DNA from: Phytomonas francai
Taxonomy: Eukaryota; Euglenozoa; Kinetoplastea; Trypanosomatida; Trypanosomatidae
Direction: 5' to 3'
Length of the DNA: 54,961 nt
NCBI GenBank assembly: GCA_001766655.1
Contig: MJCC01000007.1
Coordinates: 489,169-544,129, forward strand
The notes below the pieces were generated by a model that searched no databases, was not told the DNA's origin, and saw only the letters and a list, made by a program, of their open reading frames with translations. Position numbers and translations under genes: made by a program. Below are positions 26,501 through 36,039 of this stretch, in pieces. Position 1 is the stretch's first letter. The number at the start of each line of letters is the position of its first letter.

Positions 26501-26961
26501 TCCATCACCTCCTCGAGGTAGAGCTCCAGTGCGGAGAAGGCGATACGCATGCACACCCGCTTCCGCGCCGCCGCCTTGTACTCAAATAGGTCGTGGAAGG
26601 TCTGCAAAAGAACGCCGGACTCCGCGCAAATGGTGCCTTCGGGGCTGAGGTTGCCTAAAATCGTGTACGTCTTCCCGGAACCGGTCTGCCCATAGGCGAA
26701 GATAGTCGAATTAAACCCCGATAGGGCGTGATCTACAAAATCCCGCGCACTGTCCTCATAAACAGAGCGCTGATCATCGCTGGCGTCGAAAACGTAATCA
26801 AGGCAAAAGGTTAAGCCGTCATCCGTGATGTTGGAATCCTCGTCCTTCTGGATAATTAAGGTTTGATTGTCATCCCCCTTATGTAAACAAACCGGCTCAT
26901 AGCGTTCACTGTCTAGGGGAGGGCGAATCCGAAGCGCTACAAAAATACGCTGCGTATCCAT
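23572..26961 (-). CDS. Kinesin with C-terminal PH-like domain
   Basis: The 1129-residue protein is a microtubule motor with its motor at the N-terminus. The P-loop is GQTGSGKT (91-98), switch I is NATSSRSH, switch II is LVDLAGSE, and the microtubule-binding loop has HVPFRESKLTKLLK. Residues about 227-240 are a Gly-Glu repeat inserted between HALFFIYLLQA and SRLALVDLAGSE, a surface loop of the motor. Residues about 407-570 are charged and coiled-coil-like, with many alanine, arginine and glutamate residues. A polar acidic linker follows. Residues about 860-995 read as a PH-like domain (MLKHGRSGKPHRRLFWVAH, then a final helix YEAWVVGLSHLVG), suggesting lipid or cargo binding. The subfamily is not clear. 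The start is ATG 26959-26961; the stop is TAA. The motor and coiled coil are GC-rich, the tail is not. Confidence 0.92.
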   Translation of the reverse strand: MDTQRIFVALRIRPPLDSERYEPVCLHKGDDNQTLIIQKDEDSNITDDGLTFCLDYVFDASDDQRSVYEDSARDFVDHALSGFNSTIFAYGQTGSGKTYTILGNLSPEGTICAESGVLLQTFHDLFEYKAAARKRVCMRIAFSALELYLEEVMDLLADRKKLSLRETPEDIYPVGLTTVEVHDLAEVVRYFELANAFRAVTSTRMNATSSRSHALFFIYLLQAPASGGEGEGEGEGEGEGEGGLPALSDLLGEGGPAVPGLACSRLALVDLAGSERVKRSGASGRALAEAQSINTSLAALGKVVHALHRGAPHVPFRESKLTKLLKAAFTDASARMLLVGQASPAASSAGETLGTVRFCDRVKGLRAVAAACPRGDPDAEARFRGALRAHEAAAAEMRILAVSCYFKPLNLRGLAAAKGGTLEKERASAVQDLRAGAANLHAQKERARIEAARAQAAADCELKVQQSILAINARIEEYGQLAHAAKKAKRALKHLAEEHQGAEGSFIHEAKRAKKARLKLENYLGELRARVEEERGRENALTATIFDTDMELAKEVEGEVTSLTTPSSSLVNSFGREAVHRLLSAYYQRSVEMSTLRELYVQRLLATYRERRAVRAMKLQSSTLFMEGTLLYDLLEFVVDRAVEIAQAGPHERTSVKLGWRWMDIDGRSARLRGPAELFPPLCLTPTVETLPGQPTDAIGGLVDIASIGCNAGMSGNLTCEASHSLTTDDGEKDKASENGHDDGDGAHRSLEKGYPGRDNETSLPRSNSSGEDTESNDYSKRSNGFFDHEQTNDAHDTAGVGEGGANGKESRSSRKKLNTLLKVDNDSAAEGDDTEPNTKDTDQKPIRSSTHKKGKNEKDRYYVMRIYDSSALVQNLLLFLRSGTVMLKHGRSGKPHRRLFWVAHKEKRNVLLWTEPQANFQSTPSSIMLSEVSSIQLGFFSKVFQRHPMKPSDPTFFFSFSLELRGGVRTVDIVAGNLPDYEAWVVGLSHLVGVDPFWGSKLNITKEEGFEKLSYFESNLCETHFIFPADFLTLKAKLLKRIEYTKEALEKCENNATKAYKILKGIHPPMLNSKGALYMTKGELRFLCPELSLDIFRISHIWMLFQQMNLVYDNNFVPVTSFGVTRRT
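26239..26283 (-). repeat. Hexanucleotide repeat encoding Gly-Glu in kinesin motor loop
   Basis: Repeats of ccctcc and ccctcg on the plus strand encode an alternating Gly-Glu run on the minus strand. It is in frame and sits in a surface loop of the motor domain. Confidence 0.85.
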
Positions 26962-27533
26962 AAAGGTGAGTTGCTCTTATCTTTCCGATATTTCCTCCTA
27001 ATGTATATGTATTTGAGACAAGCCCTTTCAAATTGTGCCACACACAATACTTTTTCCAAAAGATTCCTATTTGATTTTTCACTTTTTAAGCAGGATTTGC
27101 CCTTCTTATGTAAAATAAAACGTGTAACACAATGCGATGTCCCGAGGACTTTATATAAAAGTGGGGAAAAATGGTATGAGTTGGGATACAGATATACACA
27201 CACGAAGAACAAGCAAATAAAATATGTAGAAAATACATAATATGCTGAATCATTCGATGGTAAAAATATGTTTCGAAGAAATTATGAATTGGTAAATCAG
27301 TGACCATTTAACGTGTAGCAGAAACCAGTAAATAAAAAAAATAAAACAAGCATTTACTTGATAAAGAGTGAAAATTTGAAAGCTAGAATGCATATCTATA
27401 TATGATGCTTAATGGTGGTATGAGTAAAACAGTAATAAGAAAGAAAAGCATCCCCTCTGAAATCCATTTTTTACCTTAACATAAACAAATAAATGAATAT
27501 ATTGATGTATATTGGTGCACTAATGTAAGCATG
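26962..27533. other. AT-rich spacer
   Basis: No gene is seen. Short overlapping open frames on both strands reflect low stop-codon density by chance. No clear pyrimidine tract precedes the kinesin ATG. Confidence 0.5.
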
Positions 27534-30500
27534 CTAGACCTTTTTGAAGAGCCAGGATTCTTGCAGGTGTTCCCTTTTTGAGCCCTCTGGCCAGTCAATC
27601 TCTGCATGATTAACTAACACTACTCTTTTTGTGCATATTTCTGCGTCGGCGGTTGAGCCAGCGAAGATAATTAAATCCACCGTTATTGAAGCGGCTTTTG
27701 GTTCTGTAGATGCGCGACCCCGAAGCTTTGGTTCCCCTTCCCCATCGATAAACGACAGCATCGCCCAGGTATCCCGACTCTCGGGAGGATATCCCTCCCT
27801 CAGCGCGAATAATGCGAGCTCTAGACGAGAGGATACGGACAACATAAAACGCAAACGCTCTGCGCGTCGTTTAGCCTTCCAAATTCGCCGGTAAAGCTGC
27901 TCCGCGTACGCGGTATGATTCTCTGAACTCAAGGGAGGACCCTTTTTCGCTTCTTTTTCCACCCCATCCTCTACTTTTGTCGCTGCGGAGCTTCGATCGC
28001 AGCTTAATGAGGAGGGGGAAGCAGAAGACGAATCCACGTTAACCTCCAATGGCAACGTTGCTGAACGGTAATCTTCCTCAGGCGGATCGAGGACTTGCAT
28101 ATAGACAGCGCGCTGCCACTCAAGAAAGCCCTCATCGCTTTCATTAGGAGGGCTAACGCGGCCGTAGTAAATTATCGGGGAATAGCTCATCAACCAAACC
28201 AATTCTTTCCGTTCGATAATATCCTCCGCGTACACCAACTTTACCTGACTCCTCATGGTGAACCCGTTTTTGTGGGATGCTTGCGGCGAAGAAGAAGAAG
28301 AAAACTCTGCTGAGGATTTTTTGGAATTTGCATAGGACATCATATCTGCAGTCGGAATCCTACAGTGGATTGCACCAAGTTTTAAACGCCACTTAGCAAG
28401 TTTCACAATGCTTTCCGCCACCCAAAGATTGCACATCCCGTTGATTTCATCCGCCTCCGCGTTTAAAAAGCACACCGTCTTCGGGGTGTTCAAATCCATC
28501 AACGGCGTGAAGGAAAGCGATGCTTTACCAACATCCCCTTCTCGGCGAGGATTTCCGACGCTGCCCCAAGCCCGACGATGCCGAACCTCCCGGTGTAGCC
28601 GCGCCGAGCGCTCCCAGGAGCAAAAAAGAAGCCCCTTCTCGCAGAGCACCTCGTGAATTCGCTTCGGGGTGCAGGTTCGCGCGTTAAATCGTGAAGCGTC
28701 CGTTGTCTCCTCCGCATTCACGTAAAAGCGATTGTTTACGTAGATCGGGGTGGCCCCGGGGACGACCTCCACTCCCCAACGCGTGCGCAAGCTCTTGGTC
28801 TCGACCCAATACGGGGTGTAAAAAACATGCCGCGAGCTCCGGTTCGCACGGTTCATATCAATAAGCCGCTCGTAAAGAGTGGAAGATCCTCGCAGGCTAG
28901 TATGCACCGTGCGTGGATGATGCTCACGAACCCGCTGAAGCCAAATGGAGTTCGATACCCCAGTCCCCTTGTCCGATTCAGAGAGGCGCGTTAATTTATT
29001 ATATACGGAAAGATTCGATGCTGAGGACGAATTCGCTGCGCCCATCAACGTGGAATCTTTGTAGGGTATGGACCGCGCACGAAAAGAGTCGATGCCATCG
29101 TAGAGGACATTCCCGCACTCGTCTAAAGGGATGGCGTGAGAAGAGGCGGTGGTGGAGTCAAAAAAACAGTCTATTGTTGTGTTCGCTGAGTTCGTATAGG
29201 TCTCTCCACAACACATAATAGTGTTCTCGAAGGAGTGCAAAGCATTGTAATCGTGCATTTTTAATTTATGGATGCCTTCTCGATGTGGGCCTAGCAGCGG
29301 GAAGGCGGCAGCGGCGGAGATTCGATCCGCGGTGAAACTTGGCACTCTGTTCAGCTTAGCATCGTCATCGGATTCGCGGTTAAGCGCTCCTTCAGCTGTG
29401 GTGCTTTTGGGGTTGTCAAGGCTTTGCCCATCCTTCCACAACGACAGGTTCGCATTGGATAGGGGCTTTGACGCCAGGTGCGGTCGAGAACTCGCGACAC
29501 GACTGTCAAATCGAAAATTAATTATTTTGCAAAATTTCAAGTACGGATAAGCCTCGGAGGGGAAGTAGTAGTCCTTTAACAGGTAGCTTCCAGGGCTATG
29601 CACTCCCTTCCATAGCTTTGCGAGCCCTTTCAGACGCCGATGTTGGAGAGCTGAGTCAGCGAAAGAGGATTCAGCGGTCGGTGGGGCTCCTGTGAAAGCG
29701 GCCTCTGTAGGTTGGGGATCCTCCGCATGCGAGCGCGGCCCTGATTGCGCTAACGAAGAATCTTGAAAAGCTCGCCTTAGGGAGGGAGGGGTGGGGAAGA
29801 AAGGCAGAAAGCTGAGCAGTTTTTTGGGGACCCAGTAGGATGAGCCCCAATACAGCTGGGCATGATTGAGCGTAGGCCGCACTTGGCGAGCCTCCTTATC
29901 ATTTCCACCGTCTTTCAGTGCAGCCTTCCCCGCTGTCGGGACGCTTGGTATGAAGGTAGCGTAGCAAGTCAAAGGACCGGACACTTGTAGCTTCCAGCAA
30001 AAAAGCGGGCCGGGTGGGCTCAGGGCCCGCCCCCCATCTGCCGCTGCCTCCGCTTTAGAATTATCTCTAAATCCGTCTTGGAGTCCATGCTGCGTAGAGT
30101 ACTTCTTCCACATTTGTTCTCGCACCATCCAATCGGATGCCATCATATACGCCTTTGCAAAGTTTTGAGACACCAGTTGGAACCCCTCGGGAGGCTCCAA
30201 GTACACAAATAAAGGAAGAAATTTGAACGGCTTGACACCTGAGAAGGGATTGCCACTAGTTGGTAGCTCAAAAAGTGCCCCCACGGATGAATCCACAAGT
30301 TTCTTGTATTTTTCATCCAAAATCCATTGAAGAGAGGTTGGAAGAGGGCTATTTCCAACGCTTAAGAGCAATGGAAACGGACCCGGCTCAGGTCCGTCTG
30401 AGCTTGGTTGCCTCCCCCCTGGAATACCCGAATCAGCTGTATCCGTGAAAAGGGTGGATGAAGATTTGAAAGAATCGCTGTTTTCAGAAGTTGTGAAGGT

Positions 30501-30791
30501 TTTCGTTGCAGTAGACACCACTCTTTCACAAAAATCTTGAAGCATGGGGAAATACCTATGCCATTCGTCATCCATATCCTTAACTGAATGCGTCTTGCGA
30601 AAGGAGGTGGTATCTTCTTCTCTTGAGGTGCATTGATTCTGACTTAAAGCTCCAGCGCCGCTGGAACATCGAACTTGGGTAAAAAACGCAAATAAATGGC
30701 TAACAGAAGGGCCAGGGAAAGAGGAAAAGCAAGTACGTAAAGTTTCACGGCGCAGCTGAGGATACCACAGAAACACGCAATAACGAAACAT
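27534..30791 (-). CDS. Large orphan protein, possible mitochondrial presequence
   Basis: The 1085-residue frame runs from ATG 30789-30791 to TAG. I do not recognise a domain. The first 45 residues are rich in arginine, serine, leucine and phenylalanine with almost no acidic residues (PQLRRETLRTCFSSF; FFTQVRCSSG), as in mitochondrial targeting peptides. The body alternates tryptophan- and tyrosine-rich blocks (YWGSSYWVPKKLLSFLPFF, VFYTPYWVETKSLRTRWGVE, ATPIYVNNRFYVNAEE, WERSARLHREVRHRRAW) with serine-rich linkers. That suggests several folded units rather than a disordered protein. A mitochondrial role in RNA processing or the ribosome would fit kinetoplastid biology, but that is a guess. A good pyrimidine tract and AG precede the ATG. 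Confidence 0.82.
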   Translation of the reverse strand: MFRYCVFLWYPQLRRETLRTCFSSFPGPSVSHLFAFFTQVRCSSGAGALSQNQCTSREEDTTSFRKTHSVKDMDDEWHRYFPMLQDFCERVVSTATKTFTTSENSDSFKSSSTLFTDTADSGIPGGRQPSSDGPEPGPFPLLLSVGNSPLPTSLQWILDEKYKKLVDSSVGALFELPTSGNPFSGVKPFKFLPLFVYLEPPEGFQLVSQNFAKAYMMASDWMVREQMWKKYSTQHGLQDGFRDNSKAEAAADGGRALSPPGPLFCWKLQVSGPLTCYATFIPSVPTAGKAALKDGGNDKEARQVRPTLNHAQLYWGSSYWVPKKLLSFLPFFPTPPSLRRAFQDSSLAQSGPRSHAEDPQPTEAAFTGAPPTAESSFADSALQHRRLKGLAKLWKGVHSPGSYLLKDYYFPSEAYPYLKFCKIINFRFDSRVASSRPHLASKPLSNANLSLWKDGQSLDNPKSTTAEGALNRESDDDAKLNRVPSFTADRISAAAAFPLLGPHREGIHKLKMHDYNALHSFENTIMCCGETYTNSANTTIDCFFDSTTASSHAIPLDECGNVLYDGIDSFRARSIPYKDSTLMGAANSSSASNLSVYNKLTRLSESDKGTGVSNSIWLQRVREHHPRTVHTSLRGSSTLYERLIDMNRANRSSRHVFYTPYWVETKSLRTRWGVEVVPGATPIYVNNRFYVNAEETTDASRFNARTCTPKRIHEVLCEKGLLFCSWERSARLHREVRHRRAWGSVGNPRREGDVGKASLSFTPLMDLNTPKTVCFLNAEADEINGMCNLWVAESIVKLAKWRLKLGAIHCRIPTADMMSYANSKKSSAEFSSSSSPQASHKNGFTMRSQVKLVYAEDIIERKELVWLMSYSPIIYYGRVSPPNESDEGFLEWQRAVYMQVLDPPEEDYRSATLPLEVNVDSSSASPSSLSCDRSSAATKVEDGVEKEAKKGPPLSSENHTAYAEQLYRRIWKAKRRAERLRFMLSVSSRLELALFALREGYPPESRDTWAMLSFIDGEGEPKLRGRASTEPKAASITVDLIIFAGSTADAEICTKRVVLVNHAEIDWPEGSKREHLQESWLFKKV

Positions 30792-31167
30792 GAATGCGCA
30801 ATTGATAAAATTTTGTGCAGCTCGACAAAAAAAAAAGGTGTAAAGAAAGTCACGATTGGCGGTGGTACGTGCGCAAAGTAAAGATAATTTGCTGATGTTC
30901 TGCTTTCAATGCAAAAGCCCCCCAAAAAATCATTCAAAAGTGAACCTTGTCTTGAATAAAGGATAACATAAAGTAAATAAGACAAAGGGGAAAACTGATA
31001 AGATTTGTAAAAAGAATCATTAAATCAACCCATATCATGCATGATCTTAGAGTATCCCTTCTATACAATTTCTTTTTGAAAGACACACATTAGCGTAGAA
31101 GAATACTGATAAAAAGTAACAGGAACGACTAGAAAAAAGGCCGAAACTCTGGAATCTCAGAAGTATT
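30792..31167. other. AT-rich spacer
   Basis: Only the splice-acceptor tract of the downstream gene is seen here. The remainder is AT-rich without a recognisable element. Confidence 0.5.
30821..30850 (-). promoter_or_regulatory. Predicted trans-splice acceptor of the 1085-residue gene
   Basis: On the minus strand, cttttttttttgtcg ends in an AG at 30822-30821, about 30 bases before ATG 30791. Confidence 0.55.
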
Positions 31168-32100
31168 TTACAATACTGCAGACCTTCTGTATATCCATAG
31201 ACTTCCAAACAAACCCATAAACAAAGCCAACGCGACTTCACCCCACGCAATACGCAAAAATAAATGTGCTACGACGACTGCTCGTAATGTTTCTGGTCCA
31301 AGTGGTATTTTGTTAAACAAACGAAAGGAAGAAGGATACTCAAAATGCTGCTGTGGTTCCTCTGCAAGAGCATCGATTTGCTGGAAGGGCTCCCCACCCT
31401 CCCTCGGTGGGGGATCCCAATTTGAATAATGAGCCTCAGCATCCCTAAGCGAATCCCTCCTATTTTCACCCACTAAAGGCTTTGCAGATGTTAAATTGCA
31501 CACCCTCAGAAGGACTTCATTCCAAAAGTAGAACGCAACACACAACCAACTAGGTCCTGGACGAAGTGTCATGATCGCCTCCACGAGGCTACGACGGCTG
31601 AAAGACGAGACGTCCACGCGGTAGAGTATCACGCCCGTTAGGATCAGGCCCAGCAACCACAACACGCGCAGGATGTAAGCCGCGGCTAACAACTTCAGGC
31701 AGGAACGCGTTCCCATAACCCCCTCCGCGGGCATCACGAAAAAACGAAAGGCCGCCACCACCATCAGCAGTTCACCTGAGGAAACAACAATGGTATTCAC
31801 GACCACCAAACGAATCGCTAGACCGGTGATATGCAAAAGCAAAATGGGAATGTAAAACAACGACCCGTCCCCATAGATTGCCTTGAGCACATCACTCATC
31901 TCCGTAGGCCAGAGCGAAATAAAAATCGGATGAAATGAGCCTGTAGTGAAGAGCAGCACACGGTCTTGGATACTAAATAAGCTGTATAAAAATGAAACGA
32001 CTACAATCAATCCCAGGAAAGAGGCCGTCGCCGGGCTTTTTAACAAGCGAGGTAAGAATTCCTCCCGAGGGAAGCGAAGCTCAAAAAACCTGGCTTCCAT
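31168..32100 (-). CDS. Multi-pass membrane protein, unknown family
   Basis: The 310-residue frame starts at ATG 32098-32100 and ends in TAA. Hydrophobic segments are visible at about residues 28-46 (FLGLIVVVSFLYSLF), 80-106 (LFYIPILLLHITGLAIRLVVV), 110-126, 134-160 (LKLLAAAYILRVLWLLGLILTGVILY), 182-198 (WLCVAFYFWNEVLLRV) and 275-305 (VVVAHLFLRIAWGEVALALFMGLFGSLWI). This gives five to seven membrane spans. A soluble loop of about 65 residues precedes the last span. No N-terminal signal peptide is evident; a cytosolic N-terminus is likely. The length and an early amphipathic stretch (PREEFLPRLLKSP) faintly recall derlin/rhomboid-like ER proteins, but no diagnostic motif is present. Confidence 0.78.
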   Translation of the reverse strand: MEARFFELRFPREEFLPRLLKSPATASFLGLIVVVSFLYSLFSIQDRVLLFTTGSFHPIFISLWPTEMSDVLKAIYGDGSLFYIPILLLHITGLAIRLVVVNTIVVSSGELLMVVAAFRFFVMPAEGVMGTRSCLKLLAAAYILRVLWLLGLILTGVILYRVDVSSFSRRSLVEAIMTLRPGPSWLCVAFYFWNEVLLRVCNLTSAKPLVGENRRDSLRDAEAHYSNWDPPPREGGEPFQQIDALAEEPQQHFEYPSSFRLFNKIPLGPETLRAVVVAHLFLRIAWGEVALALFMGLFGSLWIYRRSAVL

Positions 32101-32634
32101 CGTAACTGCGCAAACTTTCAGCCTTCCCTGTTACTCTTTTTTGACTAACTGTTCGGCGTCCCTTTAACGCCAAAAAGCCGTGCTTCTATAATTTATCAAA
32201 TACGAATAAAATGTGTAAGATAGGAAACAAAATGTAACTTTAGAATAAAGGTATGCATAAAAACGAACAAACCTGGGGATACCGAGAGATAAAAGGCTTT
32301 ATTTGCTTCCATAAATCGATAAAATAAACTCACCAAACAAAACAATGATAAATAATTTGTGCATCTTAATTGTTAAGGAAAAGAAAAAAAAAGTAAAATA
32401 GGAACCGGGGGAAAAATGCAGATAATGTCACACTAATAAGACATAGAGTTCTCATACATGGGGAATAATAGTTTACATTGAAGTATTCCATACCCTATAC
32501 AAGGCACATCCAAATGTATTCGAAAAGTTTGATAATATGCAAAAAAAAAAAAACATAAGTGAAATAACCCCAGTATACTACATACACAAATATACAGCTA
32601 GACACACAGGGATAAAAATGCATGACAGCTAGCG
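32101..32634. other. AT-rich spacer
   Basis: No gene is seen. Several A-runs occur (32381-32390, 32539-32552). Nothing else stands out. Confidence 0.5.
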
Positions 32635-33999
32635 CTAGTCATAGTCATACACGGTTGCCTTTCCGTCGTCTCCGGCTGCTACCAATAAGTTCGAACTGGC
32701 ACACACCACGCGGACAGCCGCGGTGTTGGCTCCCAGACCATAGCAGCACTCCCCGGTAAGCGCGTCGTGGACGAGCAGCCAGCCATTGCCGGCCCCCGAA
32801 AGCACCAGTGAGCCGAAGACCTCCAAACAGTAGATAAAGTTCGTATGGTCCGTGAATTCGTGGACGGGGGAGTAGTTCGTGCGGGTGTCGAGGACTAAAA
32901 CGCGCCTATCCGCGCCGCAGGTCGCGACGTACGGGGTGCCCGGCATCGGCCGAATCCCGCTGAGGACGCCGCCGGGGTGCAGCACCGCCGAGTACGCCGG
33001 GGGCCCGCCCTGACGGGGGTCCAACACCGTGAGGGTGCCGCTCTGATCCCCGATGAGGGCGAGGGCCCCCCCCCCTCTTCCCCCGTCCGCCTTGTCCGCG
33101 AGGTACGCGAGGGCGCCGATCTGCCCGCGCCGGAGGGAGAGGCTTCGGACGGCGGCGGCGGTGGGGAGGTCCCAGAGCCTGACGGCGCCGCCGCGGTCGC
33201 CGGAGAGGACGTTGGCGTCGTACCAGTCAAAGAGGAGGACGGGCGCGGCGTGGCCGGCGAGGCAGCCGAGCTCGCGGCCGCGCTCGCAGTCCCAGGCGCG
33301 GAGGGTGCGGTCGTAGCCCGCGCTGAGGGCCCGCCCGGCGGCGTTGACCTCGAGCTGGCTGACGCTGGCGGTGTGGCCGAGGAGGTCGCGGCAGCGCGCG
33401 GCCCCCCCGACCCGCACGTCCTCCCAGACGCAGAGCTTGCCGTCCATCCCGCCGGAGACGACGCGGGCGCCGGCGAGGAAGCGGCAGGCCGTCACCCACT
33501 CCACGTGGCCGACGTGGCGGCCGAAGAGCCGCCGAAGCGGGGCGCCCGAGGCGAGGTCGAACACGGCGAGCCCGTGGTCCGCGGAGCCGACGACGACGAG
33601 CGGCGCCGCCGTCGACAGAAGTACGTCGGCGCAGAGGAGGTTGCGGTCGCTCGCGTCGAGGACGCGGCCCGCGGGGTCGCGCGGGCCCATCCACCACCCC
33701 CGCGAGGGGCCCCGCTCCCCCTCCCGCCGGCGAAGAAGGCGGCCCGCGTCGACCTCCTCGGGCGACGGCGCACGGCCGGCGAGGCCGCCGAAGTGCGCGT
33801 CCCTGAGCTTCCGCATCTCCCGCCGGATCGCCACCCCCTTCGTGGATGGCTGGGGGGGCAAAAAGGCGTCGGAGGGCGAGGGCGTGGCCTCGCCCTTCTG
33901 CGCGGGAGAGATGGGCCAGCTGCCGCGCAGGCTCAGCCGCTTCTGCTCAACGCGCGCAGGGGCCGGGGGGAGGCGGCCTGTCGTGCCCCGTTTGGACAT
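32635..33999 (-). CDS. WD40-repeat protein
   Basis: The 454-residue protein begins at ATG 33997-33999 and ends in TAG. After a basic, proline-rich N-terminus of about 110 residues, seven to eight WD40 blades follow. Each has the strand pattern ending in W-D or a variant: GLAVFDL, GKLCVWED, RTLRAWDCE, GAVRLWDLP, GTLTVLDPR, RRVLVLDTR, GWLLVHDAL and GKATVYDYD. GH dipeptides (FGRHVGH, LLGHTASV, LAGHAAPV) occur at the expected spacing. It should fold as a single beta propeller and act as a protein-interaction scaffold. No F-box, LisH or other partner domain is visible, so a specific complex cannot be named. The gene is very GC-rich with unusually clean antisense open frames. Confidence 0.88.
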   Translation of the reverse strand: MSKRGTTGRLPPAPARVEQKRLSLRGSWPISPAQKGEATPSPSDAFLPPQPSTKGVAIRREMRKLRDAHFGGLAGRAPSPEEVDAGRLLRRREGERGPSRGWWMGPRDPAGRVLDASDRNLLCADVLLSTAAPLVVVGSADHGLAVFDLASGAPLRRLFGRHVGHVEWVTACRFLAGARVVSGGMDGKLCVWEDVRVGGAARCRDLLGHTASVSQLEVNAAGRALSAGYDRTLRAWDCERGRELGCLAGHAAPVLLFDWYDANVLSGDRGGAVRLWDLPTAAAVRSLSLRRGQIGALAYLADKADGGRGGGALALIGDQSGTLTVLDPRQGGPPAYSAVLHPGGVLSGIRPMPGTPYVATCGADRRVLVLDTRTNYSPVHEFTDHTNFIYCLEVFGSLVLSGAGNGWLLVHDALTGECCYGLGANTAAVRVVCASSNLLVAAGDDGKATVYDYD

Positions 34000-36039
34000 G
34001 GGGGGGCCGGATGGGCCTGTTTAGAGGGGGAAATGGGGCCTCGGAAGGCGATACGGTGTCCCGACAATGGGGGTTGCGCGGGGTGGGATGGAAATTCGAT
34101 AAGCTAACAATGAAAAGAATGACTTCGCGGATGCCATCAGAAAAGAAGCGAGAACGAGAAACATAGGGAAGCCACCTTTATAAAGGTAAAAATGGCGCTG
34201 CATAAAATCATACAAATACACACTCGGGGAATCGGACCCCTACTCAGTGAATACTTTTTACTAAGCTTGTTTACTCCAAAAGGGTACAATGTGTCAAACA
34301 GCTGTATAGTAAGAAGAATCTATCAAGCGCTTTGGTGCACTCTTACTTCAAGGAATCTCTTTATTTTTATTCTATTTCTTTAAAAAAATCCATCGCTCTT
34401 AGTATGGATAAGGTGTCTAATTAAGTATTCCCTGAATAATAGTAATTAGAGAAAGCCTCTATGATTAAGCGAAGCGTATCCTCTGAATGCGTTGCATATT
34501 TTCGTTAATAAAAAAATTCTAAAAGAAATCCAACACAAAAAGATAATGCAATACTTCGTTTCATTCCTTTTTTTTCCTTTTCCACTGTAGGGAACCATCC
34601 ACTTCGTAGCTGGACATGCGTAGAAACCTAAGAGCTACCTTCTCACAAATTTTTCAGCTCTCTTCGTATGATATTTAGCAAATTTAATAGGAGTCTATGT
34701 ATAGGCATATTTATATTTCAAGAAAAAAAACATCTAAAGAGCTTTAAAAGAGATAGGGGGTAGTGAGCGACATCATCCCTACACACTCCCATAAAAAAAA
34801 GATCTTGAGCTCGCTGTCAAACTCAAAAAGGTTCGTATAACAAGGAAACTCAATGTGCCCCTTAAAGGCGAAAAAAAACATTCTAGAAAAATGTATCAAT
34901 TAGGGGGGAAAAAATATTTGTGCTTCTATAACGGTATACCGACAGCTTATAGATTAACATATATAAGTCTGGCTATGTTTTATACGTGAATTTGTGCTTC
35001 TAGACATAAAGATAGTAAAAAGCAAATTAATAGAAATATAATTTTTAAAATGTATTACGAGGCTATACATTTAAGGTTACGAGCGCTATTTCCCTTCATT
35101 AACATTATTTCCTTAAAAAATGAAAATAACTAAGCATATATAGATATATACGCAGAGATACATAAAACAGAATTGTGTGATATATGCTAATAATCATCAC
35201 AACAACAATATTTCACCCTTCTTAGTAGTAACATAAACGAAAAGAAGATTAGTCCCTTAGGCCCAAAGGAAATCCCAGCGAACCCTTTTGATAGGACACT
35301 TCATTGCTTTTCGTGATGCTATCGTTTTTTTATTTTTTGCCCCACAGGTTTTATCTTTCCATTTTAAAGCAATTTCCCTTACTTTAAAATTACGTAATGC
35401 TTATGCTTTAGGGGATTTTATACAATAGTTTATCTTAGTTATGGGAGAATAAGAAATAATAATTAAAGTACAGGTTATATCTCAATCATTTTTTAGCGTG
35501 CGCTCTGGCATTGAGCACTTTTTCGTGCATTTTTATGGTACATTTCGATCAAATGAAAAAAAAGGTGCATATACGCTACTAAAGCATCGTTTTAGTAGCA
35601 AAATCAGATTTAAAATAAACAAGAATTTATATTGTTGTAAAAAAATATCAATCCCTAACATGCCTTTTTAACCTCTATCTATATATTTTCTGTTAGGGTG
35701 GAGGGGGTTGAAGTTACACAAACGGAGAAAGGGATATCTTTGACAACAAAGTGGCGCACTATGTAAATTGATCGCTAATGGTGTCGTTCATACATAGATT
35801 AATGCCCCTTTAAAGGGTGAAAGAAATGAAATGATAATCTGCACCCCCACCATAAACATACCTAGCTCTTCAGTCGGGTACTGCAGCCCATTTGTACCAT
35901 GTTTCACTCTCCTCTTAAAAAAAAAAATATCTATGATCTGTCCATCCTATCTAGTTGAGTTTTTATAGATATTAAACGCAGCCCTTCTTCTTTTCCTGTA
36001 CCATGGGATCTGCTTTTTTTCCCCTTCCTTGTAAAGGAT
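34000..36039. other. Largest spacer, about 2 kb, AT-rich
   Basis: I see no protein gene on either strand beyond short chance frames. No tRNA-like A/B box pair, rRNA or satellite is visible. It holds A-rich runs, a motif gcatatatagatatatacgc near 35134 that partly recurs at 15459, and C/T-rich patches near 34568-34585 and 35905-35920. It may contain long UTRs, a non-coding RNA, or an internal initiation region. Confidence 0.5.
34017..34041 (-). promoter_or_regulatory. Predicted trans-splice acceptor of WD40 gene
   Basis: On the minus strand, gccccatttccccctctaaac ends in AG at 34018-34017, 18 bases before ATG 33999. Confidence 0.5.

Noticed and set aside
34000..36039. tRNA or other Pol III gene in the largest spacer
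   Set aside because: I looked for the B-box pattern GGTTCGANNCC with a cloverleaf-compatible partner and found none, here or in other spacers.
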